Below, in pieces: positions 25,213-33,054 of a stretch of 64,000 nt of DNA. This DNA is from Pseudomonas brassicacearum (lineage in GTDB: Bacteria > Pseudomonadota > Gammaproteobacteria > Pseudomonadales > Pseudomonadaceae), in the NCBI RefSeq assembly GCF_009601685.2, contig NZ_CP045701.2, positions 1,116,001-1,180,000 on the forward strand, written 5' to 3'. The stretch's first letter is position 1. Each line of letters starts with the position of its first letter. Made by a program: the position numbers and the translations under genes. The notes below the pieces were generated by a model. It saw only the letters and a list, made by a program, of their open reading frames with translations, did not search any database and was not told where the DNA came from.

Positions 25213-26508
25213 TTATTGACTACTCGATCTAGCATCAGCCAACAACTTGTTTAGTTTTTTCCAATGGGAGCGCAACTGCTTCCTAATTGATTGGGAATCC
25301 ATAATATTCGCAGCCCTAAACCCATATGATATGAAGTTTCTGCGCCCAAGGTAGCTATAGCCTCTATAGATAGTACGAAGGAAAAGTTCTCGCGGAGGCT
25401 CCCCCCTTCCAGCCCGGAGCTCATTGCAACGATCCATCGCTTTCTTGCTTACCCAGATACGCTTGCGAAGCTTCTTATAATATCTCGTTATCGAGGAGGA
25501 GCGAATATGCTCACGTTGCCCATCAAACGAAAAACCAAGGTAGTGCAACGGCTTTTCAGAGCGAAGTTTACCAGCAGCATCAAACGCAAATTGTCTAATT
25601 TCCGTTTTCTTCTCCTGCAAATTCAACCCCAGCTTTCTAATTTCATCATTCACATACTCATAAATTTCATCCTCCTTTTCCGGATCACATATGACGAGTA
25701 TGTCGTCGCAATAACGATAGAAGACTGACTCTGTCAAGGACAATTTGGAAAGTAAAGCGAGATCAAACTCCAACATATAGATGTTGGACAGGAGCGCACT
25801 TATTGGAGATCCTTGCGGAATGCCGCGTGACTCGGGATTGGTAGCAAGAAGTCCACCACCTCTCACATCATCACGAAATCGCTTGGCCGAGCAGAGACGC
25901 TTATCCTCAACTCGTGGATTATGGATAGACACACCGAGCTTATCATAGAGGGCGACTTTATCGACGCGAGAGCTTTTGGTGATCGATTTGAAAACCGCAA
26001 AATGGTCGGTTGGAAGTTTCCCGACTCCTAGCAATTTTGCCCAAGCTGCCTTCAACCGTGAATGATCAAGACGATCAAAGAATTTTTCAACGTCGAATGC
26101 AAGAACGCAGCACTCTCCCTTAGCCTTGATCTCGCAGAACGCATCATGTGCAAAATGAATATTGCTTTTTCCGTCAATGGAACGAAAAGCCAATATCGAC
26201 GTATGCAAGCCACGTCGCACTAGCTCCTTTTCATACAGCTGGCTTAAAACGAAGCAGTAATAAGCATATATGTGCGAGTCCAAGTGGGCCGAGTAACTGA
26301 TTGGCCTAGGCTTGGGATTTTTTACGAACACACCACGATCATTATCTAACCGATACTTCAAAATAACTGAGGTGTAGGTGATAAAAGGATAAAACGAATG
26401 AGCTGCGACTTTCTGAGGAGATGAAACATAATCCAGTGCAGCTTTCTGACCAACAGGACGATCAAAGTGAAGATACTTTCTAGGCTTGTACCACGGCAAC
26501 TCGTCCAT
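25213..26508 (-). CDS. Defence-associated reverse transcriptase, probably DRT2-like
   Basis: The protein has 431 residues. Reverse transcriptase motifs in order: A with Asp139 (LAFDVEKFFDRLDH), B RGIPQGSPIS (228-237), C YCDD (266-269) in FYRYCDDILVI, D with KKTEI, E LHYLGFSF. There is no intron maturase or endonuclease domain and no retron NAXXH/VTG pattern. The single-gene layout, the YCDD box and a structured noncoding stretch directly upstream fit the DRT2 group, in which the enzyme copies an upstream noncoding RNA into concatenated cDNA encoding a toxic protein. Subclass assignment is tentative. The ATG at 26508 has AAGGTG six bases upstream; the longer frame starts with TTG. Confidence 0.75.
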   Translation of the reverse strand: MDELPWYKPRKYLHFDRPVGQKAALDYVSSPQKVAAHSFYPFITYTSVILKYRLDNDRGVFVKNPKPRPISYSAHLDSHIYAYYCFVLSQLYEKELVRRGLHTSILAFRSIDGKSNIHFAHDAFCEIKAKGECCVLAFDVEKFFDRLDHSRLKAAWAKLLGVGKLPTDHFAVFKSITKSSRVDKVALYDKLGVSIHNPRVEDKRLCSAKRFRDDVRGGGLLATNPESRGIPQGSPISALLSNIYMLEFDLALLSKLSLTESVFYRYCDDILVICDPEKEDEIYEYVNDEIRKLGLNLQEKKTEIRQFAFDAAGKLRSEKPLHYLGFSFDGQREHIRSSSITRYYKKLRKRIWVSKKAMDRCNELRAGRGEPPRELFLRTIYRGYSYLGRRNFISYGFRAANIMDSQSIRKQLRSHWKKLNKLLADARSSSQ

Positions 26509-26900
26509 ACTCACACCTTGATAAGCCAACCGGTGGGACTAGGATGGCGGCAATCCCTAAACCGCCCCACCGGCTAAACTTAATGCTCTAAACATTATCC
26601 ATCTTTTCAGACTAGGCCGCGTATTGCTAGAGTTGACGTATAGTGTCAGTATCACGATTACATCTGGAGGTTCTCAATGAAGAGATTCCGCGTGTTGTTG
26701 TTCGCCATGTGTTTCCCGCTGATAAATAATAATCATGGGTGGCTTGACAACTTGTGATCCACCTCATGGCCTAACGCCACAAGCACTCTGAATCTAGCAC
26801 AGGGAATGCGATCGCGCCTAGGGAGCGAAGCATATTTTTCGCCCCTAGCTCCGCCTCGAAAAAAACGGCCCTCCAAACATCGCAGCTTTACACCGGAAAA
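26509..26900 (-). ncRNA. Putative noncoding RNA upstream of the reverse transcriptase
   Basis: About 390 bases of AT-rich DNA without a convincing gene precede the reverse transcriptase gene. Strong hairpins are visible on its strand: a nested stem directly before the gene (outer AGCC-GGTGGG pairing with CCCACC-GGCT, inner GCGG / CCGC; 26524-26576), and a stem of 11 bp with one bulge, CTAGGGGCGAA / TTCGCTCCCTAG, at 26816-26851. Reverse transcriptases of the DRT2 and DRT9 types depend on such an RNA. The limits given are guesses. Confidence 0.4.
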
Positions 26901-27010
26901 ATAAAATGCGGCGCTCTCAAGTGGTTGGGTCCTAGGTGCTTAGCAGTGTGCAACTGGTGTCATCGTGAGCCCGATATTTGAAATTCCCCTAATTTTTAGA
27001 CACATTCGAA

Positions 27011-27220
27011 CGTCTGCTCCTGGCCGATTCTGTTGAAAAAGTCGGTCTGCCCAAACTGCCTGATCATTGACTGGTGAAAACGCCTTTTTTGCACGCTGCT
27101 ACGTGAAATCCGAGTCCGGAAGCCCCTGCCAAAAGTAAAGATTTCAATCTCGGACGCGTACTTTTCTGATGCCCAAACCATGGCCGACTTTTTCAACAGA
27201 ATCGGCCGAAAGCTGCCCTT
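27011..27220 (+). repeat. TGGCCGA cassette-boundary repeat 6, split by a MITE
   Basis: The left half TCTGCTCCTGGCCGA (to 27027) and the right half GGCCGAAAGCTGCCC (from 27204) together rebuild one repeat copy. The MITE lies in between. This marks the left boundary of the satellite remnant. Confidence 0.5.
27022..27207. mobile_element. 186-bp MITE with 24-bp terminal inverted repeats
   Basis: The ends 27022-27045 and 27184-27207 are perfect inverted copies, with inner sequence TTCTGTTGAAAAAGTCGG typical of IS5/IS1182-related termini in Pseudomonas. There is no transposase; the only frame inside (26996-27196) reads through the left repeat and has no family features. It is therefore a non-autonomous miniature element. 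The outer GGCC bases may belong to the target repeat, so the element proper may be a few bases shorter. Confidence 0.75.
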
Positions 27221-27318
27221 TCAAATCAATGCGAGGGTGGAACTGAACAGTTAAACCTGTCGGCTTAACCAATTACCTATAGAGCAGGCAGCGGAAGCCA
27301 GATAGGCTTCCACGTGCG

Positions 27319-27507
27319 TTAACTCCGGCGCTTCAATTGCTGATCAATGAGAATCAGCTCTGCTTTGATCGCATTGGCGGTGAGGTTTTGTGTTGCTGTG
27401 CTTTTCCCCCAGCGAGAGCCCATGAGCTTGAGCAGGCTGCTCAGATGGGTTTTCCTGGCCTTCAGCGTTTCGGTACGACTGGCGCTGTTCTGCTTGGCAG
27501 TGTTCAT
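27319..27507 (-). CDS. Small hypothetical protein of satellite remnant
   Basis: A 62-residue basic, helical protein (MNTAKQNSASRTETLKARK ... AIKAELILIDQQLKRRS). No family is recognised. It is the most downstream of three same-strand genes (with the coiled-coil protein and the DUF927 remnant), an order seen in satellite-type replication modules. No binding site stands out. Confidence 0.45.
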   Translation of the reverse strand: MNTAKQNSASRTETLKARKTHLSSLLKLMGSRWGKSTATQNLTANAIKAELILIDQQLKRRS

Positions 27508-27573
27508 AGTGCTGATCCTTGGGCAGTGTTTAAACAGCCCACACGCGTAGACTGTTTCAGGTGGGGCAGGTCG

Positions 27574-28416
27574 TTACAAAGCCAGCACGTCCTGCACGTT
27601 GTACCGCACTGAGCGCTCCGACAAATCATTCCAGGCCCAACTGCTAAAATTTTCCCCTTGCTCTGGAACGTTGAGCTTGAGCAGCGCAACAGGATCCCGG
27701 TCGATCATTCGACGCGCCGCACAGAGTTGCCCGCCCACATCGAGCAATGCCTGAGCGGCCTCATTCCACTTCTCTTCGAGCACCGTGTTTGCGAGGTGCA
27801 GCGCCTTGTTCTCAATTTTTTGATGTTCTTGCTGCGCTTCAGATATGTGCTGATCGATGGTGGTCAGCTCTTGTTCCAGAGCGCTGATCATCAGTTGCTG
27901 ACGGCGGTTTTGTTCGGCTACCGTCGCGAGGTTTTTGGCGGCTTTTTGAGCATCAGCGTTAGCGGTCTTCTCGCCATCGGTGTCGCCCCACGCGACAGCC
28001 TGGGCATAGGCAGTCGCTGCTTCTGTCTCGGCCTGACGAGCCTTCGCCATTTCGTCTGTGGCTTGCTGACGGATTTCATTCAGGCGTGTGCTGACACTCT
28101 GGCGCTTTTCGTTGAGCTCGTGCTCATCGGCTTTCCACGTCGCCATGGCGTCGCGGTAGCCCGCCATCAGGGTTTCGTGATTGGCGATGTTTTCGCGTCG
28201 AGCAATTTTTTGACTCAGCCGATCAATTTCAAAGTCCAGCGAATCACATTTTCTTTTCCGGTCGGCGTACTGATCCTGCACGTCCCGCTCCCTGCCTCGC
28301 TGGATAGACTCGGGGGTGGCTAGAGCGGTCTCATAGTGCAAGAGTTCGGCTCGCAGGCGTTCCACTTCGGAGGTCAGTTGTTCACGGCGGTCTTTCAGTT
28401 TTTGGATGTCGTTCAT
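27574..28416 (-). CDS. Coiled-coil hypothetical protein
   Basis: The protein has 280 residues, almost entirely predicted coiled coil (KLKDRREQLTSEVERLRAEL and later heptads through about residue 220), with a short globular C terminus (SSWAWNDLSERSVRYNVQDVLAL). It lies downstream of the DUF927 remnant on the same strand. Its role is unknown; association with a replication module suggests a structural or DNA-handling accessory. The reading frame is intact. Confidence 0.6.
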   Translation of the reverse strand: MNDIQKLKDRREQLTSEVERLRAELLHYETALATPESIQRGRERDVQDQYADRKRKCDSLDFEIDRLSQKIARRENIANHETLMAGYRDAMATWKADEHELNEKRQSVSTRLNEIRQQATDEMAKARQAETEAATAYAQAVAWGDTDGEKTANADAQKAAKNLATVAEQNRRQQLMISALEQELTTIDQHISEAQQEHQKIENKALHLANTVLEEKWNEAAQALLDVGGQLCAARRMIDRDPVALLKLNVPEQGENFSSWAWNDLSERSVRYNVQDVLAL

Positions 28417-28507
28417 TGTTTCGTCTCTGTGTAATTCGATTGGGTTGGGTTGAGCGGCTGGCGAGGCCGGGAATCAGCCGGCGCTACCTCGATCAGTAGG
28501 GATGCCT

Positions 28508-29545
28508 TCAGGCAGCCCGAGCCTCGCTCTCATCCGTTCCCGGAATCGTCTTCACGATGTAGCAGCGTTGCGGGCCTAGACCGGGCAACCGCACCAAACT
28601 CGATGCCTTGCCATCGCCACCAGGTTCCAGCACACCCCGGTGCAGCAGCTCCTTGTTCACAGCGTTGATGTTCATGCCCCGAAAGATCTCGGATCGCCAT
28701 GCTTCGGGCAGCACGTAGTAGGTGTGGGTGGTGTGCATGGTGTCGCCCATGCCGTGTTCCAGGGTTTTGCGAAAGCCCAGGCGGTCGATGGTGCGGGGAC
28801 CGTGCTCGTCGATCTTCGCGGCGGCGGTCTCCCAGCGGGTGAAGCGGCTTTCGCCAAAGCGCTCGATGATCTGCCGGAGACGGGCCAAGATCGCATCACC
28901 TTCGAGGTTTCCGGCGCCGCCACGCTCATTCAGCCACGCATTCAGGCATACGCGTGCCGCCGTGGTCGCGGTGCCGTCGGGCCACCCGGTGATGCCGAGA
29001 GCGGTAGCCAGTTCTCCGGCTGCTGCGGCCAAGCCAAAGCGTGCAGCGGCTCGGTGTGCCTGCCCACTGGCCGACGCGGGGAGCGCTTTGGAAACAAAGC
29101 CTTCCAGAGTACGGCGGAGGATGGCTGACCATCCGTGCATCTTGCCGGGCTCGCAGAGGGCCGCCAGAAAGGCGGTGAGTGGCGTGCCGTAGTATTTGGC
29201 TACCCGAGCCTTGAGCGCGTCAGAGAGGGCCGCTGCGTCGTCGAAACCACTCAACACATCGAACATGCCGAGGCCTTTACTGGCGTCCGCCGGTACGGCG
29301 AGCATGCGCACCTCCATGCCGGCTTTCAGTTCCTTGTTCGCCTCGGCCATGTGCTGCGCCAATGTCTTCTCGCCGGTCGAGAGAAACAGCAGGCGCCACT
29401 CCTGTACCTGTCGGCCCGCTTGTCCTCGATCATTGGCGCAAGCCTTGCCGGTGCCGGTGCCGGTGCCGGTGCCGAGCATGTACACCGTTTCACCGATGAT
29501 GCGCGGGTCGCACATGCCGATTTCATCCAGCACGAGGAATCGAGT
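28508..29545 (-). pseudogene. 5'-truncated DUF927 (P4-like primase/helicase) gene
   Basis: About 345 residues match the C-terminal half of DUF927-domain proteins: LVLDEIGMCDPRIIGETVYMLG, then the C-terminal region to KTIPGTDESEARAA. The N-terminal primase/Toprim half is absent. The frame continues upstream only to a TAG at 29600-29602, with homology fading near 29545. A six-base repeat GCCGGT, five times at about 29449-29475, has expanded the glycine-rich loop to GTGTGTGTGK where relatives have a single NG-x-GK. These proteins normally unwind or prime DNA at satellite or plasmid origins. Truncation and repeat expansion suggest a decaying gene. Confidence 0.7.
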
Positions 29546-29743
29546 GGAATTAGGGGCAGATGTATTTCTCCTGACCGCGGTATTTCGAATCGATAGCTTC
29601 TACGGCCCCCCCAACCGCAGCTATCCAACACCGCCCACACTAGCCACAAACTCGATATTCGTGACTCTGCAGGTGCATTGCCGACGGATCGAGCGAGCCT
29701 GCGAAGCTCGATTATGCATCCAAATATGCATAAGTGCATATTT

Positions 29744-29774
29744 TTGTTGATTTCATTGCTGTGCTTTTATACAG
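29744..29774 (+). promoter_or_regulatory. SOS promoter: LexA box over -10 of the bacteriocin gene
   Basis: CTGTGCTTTTATACAG at 29759-29774 fits the LexA consensus CTG-N10-CAG. It overlaps a promoter with -35 TTGTTG (29744-29749), a 17-base spacer and -10 TTATAC (29767-29772). Binding of LexA would block transcription until DNA damage, as for colicins. The gene starts 134 bases downstream. Confidence 0.75.
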
Positions 29775-29908
29775 TGCTTTTGCCTTGTTCGCTCCCAGCT
29801 CTAGAGGCGGAGGGCAACACAGGCACGGAAGCCGTAGGTCTCGATAGAGACCTTAACAGTGCTGATATCCCACTGATCAACAGTGTGATTTCATATTAGG
29901 AGAACATC

Positions 29909-31405
29909 ATGTCTACAAACGGAACCATAGAATTACCCCCAATCATAATTACACCTAATCCGCCGCCGCTGCAGCCGCCCAAACCGATACCAGGTGGTGG
30001 ATACATTGCGAAACCCCAACCATGGGTTAAGGGGGTCGGCCCCATAACCAAGCTTAGTGATTTGCGAATAAATCTAAATCACGACAGTGCGGCAGTTTCC
30101 ATATTTGTGGTGGCGGCTGGCTCCCTAAAAACAATTGAAGACGCATACAAAGCCAGTGTGCCAAATATTCCTGCCAATCTTGAATTACAAATTAACGCAG
30201 CTGCTGGATCAAATGTTAATGAATCGCTACAGGGGCTGAAGAAAAAAAAGGCTTCGATCGATGCCCTTTTGCTGGCCAAGCAAGCTGAGGCTAAGAGTGA
30301 TACTGCAAAATCCAGATCTTTTTTTGGAAGGGATTTTTTAAGTAAAGACTTTAAGCAGAACGGAGTCGATTTTGCAAATAGGATTTACTCTCGTCGTGAT
30401 AAGGATGCATATTATAATCTTTTTATCGCGGCTGGTACTGCGGCATACAATGTTAAGGTTTTAACCGAGGAGATTAGAGTTCTCACTGCGAAAACTAAGA
30501 CTTTCGCGACGAAGATTGCGGTAGCCCAAGCGGCGGAAGAGAAGGCCAAGGCCGAAGCTAAGCGGTTGGCAGAAGAGAAGGCCAAGGCCGAAGCTAAGCG
30601 GTTGGCAGAAGAGAAGGCCAAGGCCGAAGCTAAGCGGTTGGCAGAAGAGAAGGCCAAGGCCGAAGCTAAGCGGTTGGCAGAAGAGAAGGCCAAGGCCGAA
30701 GCTAAGCGGTTGGCAGAAGAGAAGGCCAAGGCCGAAGCTAAGCGGTTGGCAGAAGAGAAGGCCAAAGCCGAAGCTAAGCGGTTGGCAGAAGAGAAGGCCA
30801 AGGCAGACGCCGAGGCTAAGCGATTGGCAGAGGAAAAGGCCAAGGCAGATGACGAATTAAAGGGTGCTATTAAATTTACTGCTGATTTTTACAAAGATGT
30901 AAGTGAGAGATTTGGCACGCAGATGTCGACTTTAGCTCAGCAGATGTCTGAGGATGCGAAAGGCAAAGTACTTCGAAGCGCTGATGAAGCTTTGCGAGCG
31001 TTCGATCAGTACAAGGATAATCTGAACAAGAAATTTAATGTCACTGATCGGACGGCAATTGCTAACGCTCTTGAGTCGTTAGATAGGGGCGAGTTGGCAA
31101 AGAATCTAAATATTTTTGGTAAAGCTTTTGGGTACGTGGGGAAAGCTATTGACGCCATGGATCTGCTTGTCGAAATCAAAAAAGGTTATGAGACTGGTGA
31201 CTGGAACAGTACGGTATTGAAAGTTGAAACCCTATTTGCCGGCGCAGCCGCGACGGGTCTGATAGCATTTGCATTCGGCCTATCAGTTACCACCCCTATG
31301 GGTATTGTTGCATTTGGTCTCATCATGGCGTTGGTAAGTGCATTTATTAATGATGCACGTGTCAAAATGTTTAACGATGCTCTTGATTCGGTTTTGAGCC
31401 GATAG
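29909..31405 (+). CDS. Pore-forming bacteriocin, pyocin S5-like
   Basis: The protein has 498 residues. The N terminus is proline-rich (residues 1-35), followed by a domain of about 170 residues, a helical rod made of 12-residue repeats (EEKAKAEAKRLA, about 211-315), and a pore-forming colicin domain (about 320-498) starting LKGAIKFTADFYKDVSERFG, with the hydrophobic hairpin GAAATGLIAFAFGLS ... PMGIVAFGLIMALVSAF. The toxic domain closely resembles that of pyocin S5, which depolarises the inner membrane. The receptor-binding part differs, so the target receptor may differ. AGGAG precedes the start; a LexA promoter lies upstream and an immunity gene is convergent. Confidence 0.88.
   Translation: MSTNGTIELPPIIITPNPPPLQPPKPIPGGGYIAKPQPWVKGVGPITKLSDLRINLNHDSAAVSIFVVAAGSLKTIEDAYKASVPNIPANLELQINAAAGSNVNESLQGLKKKKASIDALLLAKQAEAKSDTAKSRSFFGRDFLSKDFKQNGVDFANRIYSRRDKDAYYNLFIAAGTAAYNVKVLTEEIRVLTAKTKTFATKIAVAQAAEEKAKAEAKRLAEEKAKAEAKRLAEEKAKAEAKRLAEEKAKAEAKRLAEEKAKAEAKRLAEEKAKAEAKRLAEEKAKAEAKRLAEEKAKADAEAKRLAEEKAKADDELKGAIKFTADFYKDVSERFGTQMSTLAQQMSEDAKGKVLRSADEALRAFDQYKDNLNKKFNVTDRTAIANALESLDRGELAKNLNIFGKAFGYVGKAIDAMDLLVEIKKGYETGDWNSTVLKVETLFAGAAATGLIAFAFGLSVTTPMGIVAFGLIMALVSAFINDARVKMFNDALDSVLSR
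30537..30855 (+). repeat. 36-bp coding tandem repeats in the bacteriocin rod
   Basis: Seven almost perfect copies of a 36-base unit (12 codons, EEKAKAEAKRLA) and two diverged ones. Copies differ by single bases only, so the number has changed recently by slippage or recombination. It is in frame throughout. The true copy number may be misassembled with short reads. Confidence 0.9.
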
Positions 31406-31425
31406 CAGAAATGAGAGCGGTCTAT

Positions 31426-31764
31426 TTAGGCCGCTCTCTTCATTCCGAGATATATTAAAAAACCACCGCCCAAAGGTATAGCTGTAGCCATGCATATGAA
31501 AAAATATATGACGTAGAGCCCGTTCTTTCCGGGGCTTTCAGTCAATAATCCAGTTGTCCAAAACTCACGACTGGTAAAGCGCAAGCATGTATCTTCAATA
31601 AGCTTTCGGGAAAAAGGAAAAAGGAAAGCGCTGCAAAAGGATATGGCTAGATAGCTAAGGTTTACCGCTTCGTATAACGGCTCGTTGTAAAACCAAACGG
31701 TTAGGCCCAGTGCGAGTAGGCTGAGGGAAATTAATAGATTGTTAAGGTAATATTTTTTGTTCAA
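31426..31764 (-). CDS. Immunity protein for the pore-forming bacteriocin
   Basis: The protein has 112 residues with three or four hydrophobic segments (about 9-27, 33-50, 83-105), starting from TTG. It is encoded on the opposite strand, converging on the bacteriocin gene with a gap of 20 bases, the classical layout for pore-forming colicins and pyocins. Such proteins sit in the inner membrane and block the pore of the cognate toxin. The type (E1-like or A-like) cannot be decided with confidence. It is probably expressed constitutively, independent of SOS. Confidence 0.8.
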   Translation of the reverse strand: MNKKYYLNNLLISLSLLALGLTVWFYNEPLYEAVNLSYLAISFCSAFLFPFSRKLIEDTCLRFTSREFWTTGLLTESPGKNGLYVIYFFICMATAIPLGGGFLIYLGMKRAA

Positions 31765-32138
31765 GGGGGCTCTCGAGAGTCATGTTGAGTTTAGTTCGAT
31801 TTTTACGTCTTGTATGGGAGGTTGTTTGTCGGCGCTCGCAGATCGTGATTGCTGAACTAAATAATATAATAGATATGTAATTATTAAGATGCGGAATTCA
31901 ATTCTTTCTGATGTCTATATGGTGTCGCTATTCTACTCTGGGCATCCTGCCAATCTCAAGGCTCAAACTGGCAGTGTTGATACCCTTGGCCTACCGCAGG
32001 CGGCATATTTCGAAAAGGGAGATCGTTGAATTGTAGGTTTAGAGATGCTTTATTTTTCCTAAATGTATCCAAAAGCAATGATCGGAGCACGAAACTCGTC
32101 GCTGACCACACGGTAATGATTCCACTGCCGCGACATTT
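31765..32138. other. AT-rich intergenic region
   Basis: 374 bases containing the presumed promoter of the immunity gene. I see no gene, hairpin of note, or repeat. Confidence 0.4.
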
Positions 32139-32543
32139 TCAGCCTTTGAAATCCGACAAAACAAACGACGTACAGCTAGTAAGATAAGCCGCAACCCCCT
32201 CCAACGACGGCATCACCTCGCTACACGACTCGGTGCGCTCCCCGTTAGCCTCCCGAATCAGTCCCACGGTATACCCGTCCTCAACCCGCCGCAGGGTGCC
32301 AACATATTTAACCGCACGACCTTCTTCGTCACTAAACGACGTCGCGACGAGATCCTTCTCCGGCAAGGCCTGCTCCGTTCGCGTCATCAGTGCCTTACGT
32401 TTCGCAGCGTAATCCTTGGCGGCGATCACGCTGGCAATCCCGAAGGCGATCCAGAAGAGCGTTTCCAGGTTGCTCACCATCCGCCGCTTCGCTTCATGGG
32501 TTTCGGTTAGCCAACTGCCTATCGCTGCGATGATGTCGTCCAT
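32139..32543 (-). CDS. Hypothetical protein with one membrane segment
   Basis: The protein has 134 residues. A hydrophobic segment at about 25-43 (LETLFWIAFGIASVIAA) follows a short N-terminal helix; the rest is a soluble domain with three cysteines near the C terminus. No family is recognised. Base composition is similar to the chromosome. It shares its strand with the next hypothetical gene. Confidence 0.5.
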   Translation of the reverse strand: MDDIIAAIGSWLTETHEAKRRMVSNLETLFWIAFGIASVIAAKDYAAKRKALMTRTEQALPEKDLVATSFSDEEGRAVKYVGTLRRVEDGYTVGLIREANGERTESCSEVMPSLEGVAAYLTSCTSFVLSDFKG

Positions 32544-32629
32544 GGATTACCTGCGTAAGGGCGTGATACCTGATGAGTCTGCGACGTGCAGCGTTTTACC
32601 ACTCGGTGAGTGAGAACGAGCGCTGCGGT

Positions 32630-32959
32630 TTATAGAATATCTTTCACGTAACCGTTAAGCGCGATGAGTGGAGCGTGAAGGTCATCCATTTTCTGCACTG
32701 CGTTGAAATCCGCAGCCAAACGATGCAGCTCTCGGCCCAGCACCGTGTCCACTCCACCAATCGCCCCCAAGGCTAAATCCAGGCATCGACTGATTTCGCC
32801 CTGAATCCCAGCCACATCGCCCCGCCGTATCAGCAACTCAAAAACCTCACGGTCGCAACTGCCCATCAATGGATCATCCCGCAGGATCGGGCTGTGGCCC
32901 TCTGACTCATAAGCCAGCTTGAGGGAGTAAAGAGCGACCGTTTCCAGCAGCAATTCCAT
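32630..32959 (-). CDS. Hypothetical helical protein
   Basis: A 109-residue, acidic, mostly helical protein (MELLLETVALYSLKLAYESEG ... NGYVKDIL). No family is recognised. It precedes the gene at 32139 on the same strand, 86 bases apart, so they may be cotranscribed. Confidence 0.5.
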   Translation of the reverse strand: MELLLETVALYSLKLAYESEGHSPILRDDPLMGSCDREVFELLIRRGDVAGIQGEISRCLDLALGAIGGVDTVLGRELHRLAADFNAVQKMDDLHAPLIALNGYVKDIL

Positions 32960-33054
32960 GGGGTGAAATCCTTAGTAACTGGGTGGGGAGGGTGGGGTGA
33001 TGGTTATGACTTGGCTTCGGCAACTCGGAGTATCGGTGAGGGTGGTGGCTTTTT

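Noticed and set aside
25213..26508. Retron or group II intron identity for the reverse transcriptase
   Set aside because: No maturase or endonuclease domain, no intron-like flanks, and no NAXXH or VTG motif of retrons.
26996..27196. A 66-codon frame in the MITE as a possible transposase fragment
   Set aside because: It reads from the terminal repeat, is too short, and shows no DDE-type motif.
29678..29899. A 73-codon plus-strand frame with a hydrophobic stretch ahead of the bacteriocin
   Set aside because: It covers the LexA box and promoter, lacks a good binding site, and the hydrophobic segment comes from AT-rich promoter DNA.
30537..30855. Regular 36-bp repeats resembling a CRISPR array
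   Set aside because: The repeats are directly adjacent without spacers and lie in frame inside the bacteriocin gene.
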